From Erythrobasidium yunnanense (taxonomy: Eukaryota > Basidiomycota > Cystobasidiomycetes > Erythrobasidiales > Erythrobasidiaceae), in contig BCJC01000008.1 of the NCBI GenBank assembly GCA_001600175.1, forward strand, positions 1,242,781 through 1,306,780: 64,000 bases of DNA. The letters run 5' to 3'. Each line of letters begins with the position of its first letter. The first letter of the stretch is position 1. Below are positions 19,106 to 29,130 of this stretch, piece by piece. Position numbers and translations under genes: made by a program. The notes under the pieces are model-generated. The model did not search any database. It was not told the DNA's origin and was given only the letters and a program-made list of their open reading frames with translations.

Positions 19106-21538
19106 ATGGCCATCAAATCAGCTGCTGTGCCGCACTACTCGAAGAGCAACAATAAAGTCGTCTACGCGGTTCGCGTCTGCCCCATCTCGCCGGCCCAAGA
19201 ACCGTATACAATCTACAGGCGCTGGGACGAGTTTCTCGACTTTAGTGCGAAGTGCGTGTTCCATATCTAGCTTCATAGACCATATTCGCTGACCTCGATT
19301 CAAACGACAGACTCGCTTCAATCTTCCCCACTTCAACCGCAGACGACCCCGATCCATCTTTATATCGACGCATCCGGCTCTCTCGCAAAGTCACACTCTT
19401 CGTAACGACAGCGACGCATACTTCTCGTCGGGACGAGCTCGATCTCTTCGTCCGGCATTTATTCAGCCTTCCACACGCTATCACTTCCTTCCCACTCGTA
19501 CAAGACTTCTTTGCAATCAAGAATAACTGTTTAGATGGACTGAGTCCGCCGAGCCCGACGCCGACGCATACACATACGTTTGATGGACCTATGCCTACTT
19601 TCCTCTCGCATGCGCCTGGGAACAGTCACGGTGGAAACGGAAAGAAGATCCATAAAGCCAAATCGAACGATAACCTACTGTATCCTACAGTCAAGGAGAG
19701 ATCGCCGTCTGAGGGAGGAGAAGGAACACTGCCTATGTCGCCTTTCAGACCGACTCTGGCTGCGAAACGCTCTACGCCCGATCTGAGACGCTTCGTATCG
19801 AGTCAAGCACCTGACTTCCTCGCCTCGAGCAACAAGACACCTAGAAGCGCGCCTCCTGCACTTCCTCTACCTCCTCTTCCTACTGCTCAGGATGAGTTCC
19901 CTACGACTTCGTTAACATCTTCACCGGCGACTTCTCCCTACCCTGCACAGCTCAACTTCCGCTTTCCAAGACCTGCTCCTCTGCCTCCTTCAGAACCTTC
20001 CGTCGCGACTGCTAAATCAGCCGAAAGTGACGATGTCGCATCTACACGTACAGCATCGACTATCAAGCCTTCACGAAGTGGATCGACAAGTAGAATCTCA
20101 AGTCCGCTGTCGTTCATGTCGGATAATACGGAGGAGAACTATTCTTCGTCGTCTGCTTCGACTATCACGCCTGGGAATTATAGTATGAAAGCAGCACCGA
20201 GACCTGGTGCACTTAAGCACTTCAGGTCTTTGCAGGCGAGTCCTCTCTTTTCTCTGATACTGTGCTAGGAAATGAAGAGCTGATCAATCAATGCTACTTC
20301 AGGACATGCGAGTTGTGGTTACGCCTCACCCGCAGTTGCCCGCCACTGCTCAGCCGAGCCCTGTCAGAGGACCATCATTCACTCCAGCTCCGGCGCCTCC
20401 TATGGCCCGCACGCGTTCCGACAGTCGAATCCTTATGAAGCCTCTTCCGCAAGTCAGGGAAGACGAGACGGTCACTCCGCCTCCATACAGCGCTCCTCTG
20501 TCTCGAAATGGTACTGTGTCCCGCAAAGGACCTTCGGTGAACACTTCTGTGCAGCCTTCTACGCATCAGCCTGCGTTAGGCTCACCCATCTCACCTGCTT
20601 CAGAGAATCGCTTCCATCGACCATCTATCTCAAGCTTGAGGAAGCTGCAGATGACCTCCTTCTCTTCTCAACATCAGATGCACAATCAACAACAGCAGCA
20701 ACATTCGGCAACTTCACCGCGAAGTCGGTCGAATCATGCCCAATCCTCTTCCATCTCATCGCTGTCAAGCACCGACTCAGCCGGGTCCTTCTCTCTTTCT
20801 CGCTCTACGAGCTCTGGTGGCCTAGGACTCGACTTCTGTTCTTCATCTCGAGAGAGTCTCGAGTTGGGAAGCGAGCATTCTTCCTCGCCCTATATGGCCT
20901 CTCCAGATCTATCAGCTGCGATCGCACATAGTCCTTCTTCTGCTTCCTCTTGGCAATATCAAGGAAACGACTACATCACCACGAATAGCAGCAGGAACAA
21001 CAACCATCTTCCGCCTTTGCCTTTCTTCTCTTTCCCAGCAGCTTACGAGACGCCTAAGATGACGAGGAAGGGCAGTCGGACCAGAAGTCGAGCTTCTTCT
21101 CTACATACTCCCGTCCTGGAGACTATACTAGCTTCTCCAGTCCTAGGTGGCCCAGAGCCCGCAGAACCTGAAGCGCCCTCCATCACGCTCAAGATCATGA
21201 CGAGTGCAACCAACAACAACTTCCTGATGAAGGTAGCACGAACGTCTTCTCTCAAACAAGTCCGCGACAAAGTAGTCAGCAAATGCCAGATATCGCATAT
21301 CGACATCGACGAGAAGCAGTTTGAGCTGGTTATCAATCCGGGAGGCAATAAAGGTGGAGCAGGATCCACAACGGCGGGCAAGACGTCAAATATGTTTGAT
21401 GAAGCGACGTTGGGCTCGATCGCGAACCTTTCGGGAATAGAGCTCAATCAGGCTGGGATCGTCAAGCTTGAAGACGAGGAAGACTGGCAATTGGCTGTCA
21501 GTCTTGCGAAAACGAAGATTACACTTCGGATTCTTTGA
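19106..21538 (+). CDS. PX- and PB1-domain scaffold protein
   Basis: Three exons (19106-19251, 19311-20235, 20303-21538), about 768 residues. The N-terminus is a PX domain, a phosphoinositide-binding module: VYAVRVCPI, YTIYRRWDEFLDF, FPLVQDFFAIKNN. The C-terminus is a PB1 heterodimerisation domain with ITLKIMTSATNNNFLMKVAR at its start and KLEDEEDWQLAVSLAK, an acidic OPCA-like motif, near the end. The 500-residue middle is Ser/Pro-rich and probably disordered. This resembles the PX-PB1 half of Bem1/Scd2 polarity scaffolds, but I see no SH3 domains. The second intron only keeps frame if it uses a GC donor (CAG|GCGAGT). A role in membrane-localised signalling or polarity is inferred. Confidence 0.75.
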
Positions 21539-21875
21539 AGCAAAGCAACTCTCGCACAACCTCTTTGTACAGCTGCATAGATCGTTCTCCTCTATCTTAC
21601 CTCCTCTCGGTCCCCCATTCAATCGTTCTTCAGATTCTCCTATTCTATAGTAGCAGTTGTCAGGACGAGATCAGGTAGTGCTGTTATTATACTTCTTCTA
21701 CTGTATACACGCCGGCTTGAGAACCGCAAACAACCCCTCCACCTTCTTTTCATGTATCGATAAACCACGCAACATAGTTATGGCCCTGTGTCTAGTCTCA
21801 TGTACCATAGCCTTCCGGAGGCGCAATATATCGTCTACCTCCCAAGCTACGTCTCGCTATCCCTTGACACATGCC

Positions 21876-22743
21876 TCAAGCAGAGGAAGCTTCTTGCTGT
21901 TGAACATGGTTGACAACGCCCCGTAGCGAGAGCTTTTCAAAGCATCAGTACAGCCTGACATCGATAAAAAAGTGAACCGCTTTGCGAGCGCCGAGCATAC
22001 CTCGTACCCGTATATCCCACAGCCGAACATGCAGCCTGCACAGACTGCAGCGGTCTTCGACTTGCGGAACTCTTCACGAGCTTCTATGTTGGATATGTGG
22101 ATCTCGTAGACGGGCGTGTCGACGCCTGAGATCGCGTCTCGGACGGCATATCTGCAGCAAGCTTCGAATTAGAGGCAGAAGCGGCGCAATTGCAGCTGCA
22201 TACGAGTCGTGACAGAACGCTCCCGGGCTAGAGATCAAGAAGACTATCAGCTCGAGTGCACATTGCAGCTGAGAAATACGGACTTCATGACGATTCCTCC
22301 CAAGCAGCGAGCATAGTGTATCAGATCGATGAACACGCCTTCGTGATTCGTCTGTGCGCATATCCTGAGGTGCACAACGTCAAGCGAGTGCAGGTAAGGT
22401 CGTGCTAGCTTGTAAACGCACACTTTGACGCCCAGCTCCTTCCCGAGCTCCGTTACGCGTTGTTCAATCTGAGCTAGGGTAGTTGTTCCATAGTGCTTTG
22501 GATCTCGTTTGCCAAAGAGGTTGCTACGCTCAAAGCATCAGGAGAGCCAGACCTTCAAAGAGTTAGCTTTTCGCACTGATTGGGGCCAGACAGGAGGAGG
22601 AAGGTCTTTGTATCTCTAGGATTGGTAGCCCCATCATCAGGGTCTACGTTCTTGATGCGCGTCACGCCAAAGTCATCCTGCGGGTCCGGCGTGAGCTCGG
22701 GCACGGTGCTGTCAGACGTCAATCATACGGTTGTTAGGGGCAT
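21876..22743 (-). CDS. qutE: catabolic type II 3-dehydroquinate dehydratase
   Basis: Converts 3-dehydroquinate to 3-dehydroshikimate in quinate breakdown, cytosolic dodecamer in the family. Reading the spliced minus strand gives FLLLSGPN, then [19 protein letters not shown] (catalytic Arg and Tyr), [49 protein letters not shown] (catalytic His) and [15 protein letters not shown]. Six introns are inferred: 22728-22678, 22576-22524, 22421-22365, a short one near 22290 whose edges are uncertain, 22203-22152, 22000-21933. The start at 22743 (MPLTT) is the only ATG that reaches the core once the first intron is removed. It is divergent from qutB across 220 bp. Confidence 0.87.
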
Positions 22744-22963
22744 GTTTGCGATGTTCGACGAAGGGTTGCAGAAGGAATGTCTTCCTTGAAGAGACCTCTA
22801 CGGTAATATCCACTCCCTGGTGTCTCCCTCCTATTTTCAGAGGACTTGAAAGTTGATCCGGCTCACATCCGGAGTACACTTTCTGAGTACGCAATTTCTT
22901 GACAGCAATCTTTTCGCGTTCCTTCCATACAAGACAGCTTCAGCATACAACGTACACTCCACC
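22744..22963. promoter_or_regulatory. bidirectional qutE-qutB promoter region
   Basis: Shared 220-bp upstream region of two divergent quinate genes. It contains a direct repeat ATCCGG at 22856-22861 and 22867-22872, spaced 11 bp centre to centre, about one helical turn. This could be a binding site for the cluster activator, but the repeat is not obviously present in the same form upstream of qutD or qutC, so the assignment is speculative. Confidence 0.4.
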
Positions 22964-24331
22964 ATGACCATTTCTGAGGAATACAAGACTGTCCCCGGCA
23001 AGACTTACCTCTATGGCTACCCTTTGCACGGAACCTGCAAGCTGCGACTGTTCTGGCCTCGCAATGACCAAAGGCTCACGCATTAATGCATTACAGACTC
23101 TCCCTTCCTCCATAACACCATGTACAGGCTCGCTGGCGTGCCACGGTGCGTCGAGCTTGCTATGCGATCAAGGGTATCAACGGTGCTGAACTTAGTATGA
23201 GCAGGACATACCAGAAGATGGAGACACAGAACTTCGAAGACATCCTAGAAGCAACAAAGAAGCCAGACTTTGCAGGCTCTGCTGTAACAATGTGAGCTTA
23301 AGAGCAATGCGAGACTAAGGGCACCTGAGCTGATGTGTCAATAGGCCATACAAAGTGCGCATCGTGCAAGAATGCGGCGACCTTACGCCGGAAGGCAGAG
23401 CCATTGGAGCATGCAACACGATAGCTTGGGTCAAGAAGCCGGATGGCTCGAAAGTTCTGTTGGGGCATAATACTGAGTAAGGCGTGATATGACAATCGAT
23501 TTCATCCTCTTGCTAATGATAGACTACAGCTGTACCGGTATCCGCGAGTCTTTCGTGCACGCTGGCTTTCCATTGGCAAAGACGGGAGATGCCAAGAAGC
23601 CAGGGATGATAGTAGGCGGAGGAGGTGCATCTCGGTGTGTCTTATTTCTTTCAACATTTCTGGGGCCCTCTGACTGTCATACTACCAGATCTGCCGTCTA
23701 CGCGCTGGCAGTCTACTTTCAGTGCTCGCCTATATACGTCGTCAACAGAGATGACAAGGAAGTCGAAGTCATGGCTGCATCATTCAAGGAAGGCGCAACT
23801 GCAGAATTCAATCCAGAACTTATTCACATCAAGACACCTGAAGAGGCATCGAAGTTGCCTGCTCCAGCACTTGTGTACGTGCTCGAACGAGCTTACAGCA
23901 TACATATCGGTGGTTACTAACGTGCCTGGTATGCAGAGTCTCGTGTATACCCGATTTTCCACCTTCTACAGCGGAAGAGAAGGCTGCACGCGCGACCTTG
24001 GAGGCAATCCTGGACAAAGATGAGAAGGGCGGGCTCATCGAGATGGTCCGTATTGATCTGTGCTCTCATACTTCCGGACTCGACCTGACCATCCGTCTTC
24101 CGCTTGCAGTGCTATCACCCTACTCCAGAAACGACAACTTCGCGGTTGGCAGAACAGAAAGGGTGGCATGTCATTACAGGCGAGAAGCCTATGATATACC
24201 AGGGTATAGAGCAGCAAAAGCTATGGCTAAACTGCGAAGAAAAAGACCTCCACGTCGAAGAAGTCGTTCGAATCGTCAGTGAGCAGGTCAAGCAGGATAA
24301 AGCTTCTGGTTCAGCACCGCCAGAGAATTAG
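22964..24331 (+). CDS. qutB: quinate (shikimate) dehydrogenase
   Basis: Oxidises quinate to 3-dehydroquinate, the first step of the pathway. Eight exons make about 323 residues: 22964-23036, 23097-23145, 23196-23291, 23345-23476, 23530-23634, 23689-23874, 23937-24045, 24110-24331. The substrate loop reads GYPLHGTYSPFLHNT, where biosynthetic shikimate dehydrogenases have HSxSP. Further motifs are FAGSAVTMPYKV (catalytic Lys), GACNTIAW, GHNTDCTGI (catalytic Asp), the Rossmann glycine loop VGGGGASRSAVYAL and VVNRDDKEV; the Asp there favours NAD over NADP. The first intron must use a GC donor (T|GCAAGC) to give the correct loop length. Family is certain; quinate rather than shikimate preference rests on the cluster context. 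Confidence 0.9.
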
Positions 24332-24851
24332 TCGTGTATTGGCACAGTTCTGCGTTCTGTTGTGACAGTCAATCTCGTCGTCTTCTTTATTCTGCTCCTT
24401 CGCACTCTGATCTTCCGCAGCCTTCGCAGCGGATGCCGCGCCGTCCATATCTATGCTCTCCGATGATTTGGCACGCTTTGCGCGCAACCCAGTCAGTATC
24501 GCACCTCCTTCGAGCTCCACCAAATGACTGCAGGAGCAGGCCGGGCCGTTCGGCGGGGAAGAATATGTGGAATCAGAGCGAGACTCTGGATCTCCTCCTT
24601 CCAAGAGGAGTGGATGAACTCAACCGAAAGAAAAGAGGCTTTACTTCTATCCGCCCTCGCAAATAGGAGGTCCAAGCGGGGTAAATGACAGGAAAATTAG
24701 TGGAAGTACTCCGCCAGATTCCGGGGCTCGCTTTGAATTGAAATTTCATCCTTCGCCTTGGGAGAGGATTGAAAAGAGATGAGATGAGGGGGTGAACTTG
24801 TTCTTCTTCTTCTTTTTCTTCGTCCAATAACACTCTACTTGTCAGTCAATC
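24332..24851 (+). promoter_or_regulatory. intergenic region upstream of qutD
   Basis: About 520 bp between the qutB stop and the permease start. It must contain the qutB 3' end and the qutD promoter. The last 40 bp are a CT-rich leader (TTCTTCTTCTTTTTCTT) before a CAATCATG start context. No clear inverted CGG or quinate-activator site is recognised. Confidence 0.4.
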
Positions 24852-26745
24852 ATGGGCAAGCTACTCAACTACATCAAGGCCAGCAAGCACGACTCTGCTC
24901 CTGATGCCATCTACAACTGGAAGCTCTATGCTGCCGGTGTATGCGCTGCCAGCGCAGCCGTCATGATTGGATACGACTCTGCCTTCTTCGGAACCTCCCT
25001 CGCTCTAGCATCGTTTAAGAGAGAATTTAATCTTCTACCTCCCGCGTACTCTACTACTAGGTTCGGCAACATGTCTGCCAGTGCGTGCCGAAGATGCTTC
25101 CCCGCTCACCATGCAAGACACTGATTTGTCTATCATTCTGCTACAGACATCGTATCAGTCTATCAGGCTGGTGCTTTCTTCGGCTCGCTAGGCGGATACC
25201 CAACGGCCTTCTTCGCCGGTAGAAGATGGGGAATGCTCCTCAGTGCGATTGTATGCTTCGCAGGATCGGCCATCATGTTGGCTGCAAAGACATCCACTGG
25301 TCTAGCTCCTATCTTTGCTGGTCGTGCCATCGCCGGTGTTGGTATCGGTATGGCTTCATCTATGGCTCCCTTGTACATCTCCGAAATCGCTCCTCCTCAA
25401 ATTCGTGGTCAGCTTATTGGCATGTACGAGATTGCTTGGCAAGTAGGAGGTATCGTCGGCTTTTGGTGAGTTTGGACACCGTATCTCCAGAGTCAGGCAG
25501 AAACAGAAGCTAATCCCACCCGTGCACGCAACAGGATCAACTATGGTGTATCTGAGAATCTCCCTTCCAACCGCACGCAATGGTTTATTCCTTTCGCCGT
25601 CCAACTCATTCCTTCCGGCATCTTTGCCATCATGATTCCTCTAGTCGTCAAGGAAAGTCCAAGATGGCTTCTGTCTAGAGGCAAGCGAGACCGTGCCATC
25701 AAGAATCTTACATACCTTCGCAATCTCCCTGCCGATCACCCTTACATCGTCGAGGAGGTCAATGCCATGACCGTCCAGCTCGAGCACGACGTCTCATCCA
25801 TTGGAAGTGGCTTCGCTGCACCTCTCCGTGCCATCTTCACAAACTGGCGCTTGTCTCGTCGTCTATTGCTCACCACATCCCTCTTCTTGTTCCAAAACGG
25901 TACCGGTATCAACGCCGTCAACTACTATTCCCCTACCTTCTTCCGATCCATCGGTGTTCAAGGTACCAACACTGCTCTCCTTACCACCGGTGTCTTTGGT
26001 GTCATCAAGTCTGTCGGTGCGCTTCTCTGGGCTTTCTGGTGGGTCGACAAGTACGGTCGACGAGCTGTCCTCCTCGTTGGTTCCGCTGGTGGTGCTATCG
26101 CCATGTTGGTCATTGGTGGAATTCTGGGCAAGACGAATCCAGCGGGCAACCCTACATCCAGCCTGCCGCCGTCAGGACAAGCTGCCATTGCTTTCTTCTA
26201 CATCTGGACTGCCTTCTACGCCATCGGCTGGAACGGTACACCTTGGGTCGTCAACTCCGAGTCCTTCCCCGGTTCAGTCCGTCTCGTCTCATCCACGACT
26301 GCCGCAGCCTCTAACTGGTAAGTTTTTGTGTTTCGATGTGTTTCGAGGGTGGTATAGACAGTGGAAGCTGACATCGCTTTGCTCCAGGCTATGGAACTTT
26401 GTCATTTCGCGATCCACACCTACCATGTTCCGAGAAATGGGACACAGTGGCTTTGGGGTGTACATCTTCTTCGGTGCCATGCAGATCCTAGCCATCTTCT
26501 ACGTCCTCTTCCTGCTACCGGAGACCAAGGGTGTTCCTCTTGAATTCATGGATCAGCTCTTCGACGACAAGCGCCCTATCACTGCTCACGGACGAGTCAT
26601 GAAGCAGGTCGAGCAGGAGCACGCTGCCTACGAGTCTGGCGAGCCCCGAAGCTACCTTAAGCCATCCGGAGAGCACAACCTCTTCGAGAATGCCAAGTCT
26701 GGCAACGGACAGGAGTCGCCAGATGAGCACTCACTCAAGGCTTAG
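24852..26745 (+). CDS. qutD: quinate permease, MFS sugar-porter family
   Basis: Plasma-membrane proton-linked importer of quinate. Four exons (24852-25080, 25147-25465, 25535-26317, 26388-26745) make about 562 residues with twelve predicted membrane spans. The N-terminal IYNWKLYAAGVCAASAAVMI and IGYDSAFFGTSLALASF match the QutD/QA-y pattern closely. Family signatures are SVYQAGAFFGS, GRAIAGVGIGMASSMAPLYI, SEIAPPQIRGQLIGMYEIAW, the PESPR-like KESPRWLLSRGK, QNGTGINAVNYYSPTFF and LPETKGVPLEFMDQLF. The gene lies downstream of qutB on the same strand. Substrate is assigned from similarity to Aspergillus QutD and from the surrounding cluster. Confidence 0.92.
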
Positions 26746-27220
26746 ACAATCGATACCGCACCATCGTTGGGGCAGTCTTCCTAAAATCATGATCAGAACC
26801 GTCCTCCTTGTAATCTTGTAAAGTAGCTTGCGCAGGGTAGTATTTGTGAATAGCGAAATGCACAGGGCTTTAAGCAAGTTTGCGTATTCATTAAGAAAGC
26901 GATTCGCTGCATTCACTGAGATTGTCGCGGCTTACTTCTCCTTGAACTTCACAAAATGACACTCGAAAGACCTGCAGCTTGTGTTGCGTTTTTCTTATGA
27001 GCGTCTCCTCCACTCTGTAGCCTTTACTCGTTCATGCTGCGATGTCAGAGTCTTGAAACACCCAGCTGCCCGCCTGCAACAAGTAATATCACGGCAGAAC
27101 GATGAGAAGCAGCCTCCTCTCAATTTTGGAGAAACAAGTATCATTGGCAGAATAGCTAGCTAGCGCTACGACAACAGGAGACTGAAAGACGACTACGGCA
27201 TACAGCAGGAACTCCATAAC
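26746..27220. other. convergent intergenic region qutD / qutC
   Basis: Two genes converge on this 475-bp stretch, so it should hold both 3' UTRs and polyadenylation signals. It is somewhat AT-richer than the flanks. I see no gene or repeat in it. Confidence 0.5.
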
Positions 27221-28429
27221 TCAACGAGCAGCAGCCGGCTGCAGCGGTGCCAACGCAACTCTCGGACTTGATCGACATCTCCAAGGTGATTCAGGCCTTT
27301 CCGCCGTCTTCGTGTCTTCTGGCATGTCATCTAGAACTTTGTCCAACTTCTCCAAGGCTACGTATGCGCGCTTGGCATGTTGAGCGGGAACGTTTGGGGA
27401 AGTATCGTGCAGAGAAGCGTTAAACACTTCCAGGCTGATGTCTCCCTTGTATCCTGTCGCAAGAATGGTACGTGCATATGCAGGGATAGGAAGAAACGCC
27501 CCTCTATCGTGTTCCATTGGGAATAGCCTGCAGTTTCGGCTCCAGGGCAGGAGACGAGGAGTACCAGAACTCTCAGGCGGAGGAGTTGATAGATGAGGAG
27601 GTGGCAGACAAGCGTCGGCTGTCTGGAAGAGGAAGATCTTGTCCCCAGGGACAGTTATTAAGAGCTGTTGTAGATGCTGACGCAGGTACACGGCGGATGT
27701 ATTCGGGCTACGCTGCAAGCCGGTCTGTAGATTGTATGGGTCGGCATATTCGCGCGCAAGGGAATTGAAGGAGTCGACTATGAGACCAAGGTTGCGTCGA
27801 GGCTCATAATTGACGCATGCCCAGGCCTGTGCCCAAGTATTGACATGCGAACCCCAAGAGAGTCTGGAGGAAGTGAATAAGCGCATGTTGGAATTACAGA
27901 ACGGTTATGCGGCTCACCCTTCGTATCCAAATCTAATCAGCGGACCGCCATGCTGACGGTGCCAATCGGCTGCCATGTCGGCCAGTTGCACGAGATCTTT
28001 AGATATAACGGATACCGAGCATGAGGTGGAAGGGTCGTTGCTGGAGCAGCAGAGGATGAGGTCGATTCCTAGGATGTCGCAGAGGGGAAAGTATGATGAG
28101 ACCTCCTTGAATTTCGCGGCCCGCTTTTTGGCGTCGGTAATTCCTTCCACATCTCGAAGCGGTTGTAGACAGTTGAAAGATATATCCAGCTCTTTTGCCA
28201 ACTGTGCCAGCTGTTTGGTAGCTTCGAGGCGTGTCTCGTGACTGGAGGATATGCCATTCTGTTTCTGGTAGAGCTCGACATAGTGCTCGAAGTCCGCGAC
28301 AAAAAGCTCGAAGCGTCGAAAGCCGGCCTGGGCTCCTGCTCTCAGTTTGTCCTCCAAGCGATGGTGTTCGCAGCTCCCCAAGGATAGAGTGGCGATAGCG
28401 AATCGAGGGGTTCTAGGTGTGCTTGACAT
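27221..28429 (-). CDS. qutC: 3-dehydroshikimate dehydratase
   Basis: Converts 3-dehydroshikimate to protocatechuate, linking quinate breakdown to the beta-ketoadipate pathway. Two exons (28429-27918 and 27863-27221) encode about 384 residues of a xylose-isomerase-like TIM barrel: FAIATLSLGSCEHHRLEDKL, FRRFELFVADFEHY, ISFNCLQPLRDVEG, GIDLILCCSS, IRFGYEGLSWGSHVNTW, GLIVDSFNSLAREYADPYNL, and GYKGDISLEVFNASLHD, which supplies metal ligands at the Glu and Asp positions expected in this family. It is somewhat longer than Aspergillus QutC because of a Pro-rich insert and an extended C-terminus. It is divergent from the activator gene. Confidence 0.9.
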
Positions 28430-29130
28430 GGTATGTTGTTCTATGAGACCTAGTGCTCTCTGAGCCTTGCGTGGAGACGACCAGATGAGAGGGAGGACAC
28501 AATTTTGCGTGCCGAGAAGGACAAGAGGATCAGCTGTGAACAGTTCTTCCGTTAGGGCAGTTTATGCGGATCTCTTAGGAGGGCATCCCTTGCAGATCGG
28601 TCATTGATCTACAATGTTCTTAAATGCGAGTACTGGACATGCGGAATCCAGGAGGACAGAGAGAGAACCGTCCTGGTCTCGAAGATTCAGAGACAGAATC
28701 GCCTATCACAAGTATCAGACACGGTTTGCCTCGAAGGTTTATCATCATGTGAGGACACAGGAGGTCTGACCGCGTCCACCGGTTCATATCCGAACACCAC
28801 TACGGCCCTCTGTCTCGAGCCCAAATTCTTGAGGGACCACCTGTGACCATTGGATTTTCGAGACGCTTGGTCGATGCGATGGCTCCTGAGCGTACGGTAT
28901 GGTATGTAGATGTCGTTAGCGTGCTTGTAATCTGCAAAGGCCTTGTCCAGAATTGGAAGAGAGCTGCTTCGTACTTGACCAAACGAGCGACATTGCCATG
29001 GAACCGCGGATACGTTTCGCATCAATGTGTTAAGACATCAGTTATCTCATACGAATACTCTGGTCCCATCGTTAGACTGTTCAAGCTGGCTGGCTGGAAC
29101 GAATGAGCCAGCGACCAATTCTGAACCATC
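28430..29130. promoter_or_regulatory. divergent qutC / activator upstream region
   Basis: Seven hundred base pairs between the starts of the dehydratase (minus) and the Zn2Cys6 activator (plus). It should carry both promoters and any regulator site that couples them. Reading frames across it are not conserved-looking. No element is recognised with confidence. Confidence 0.4.
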
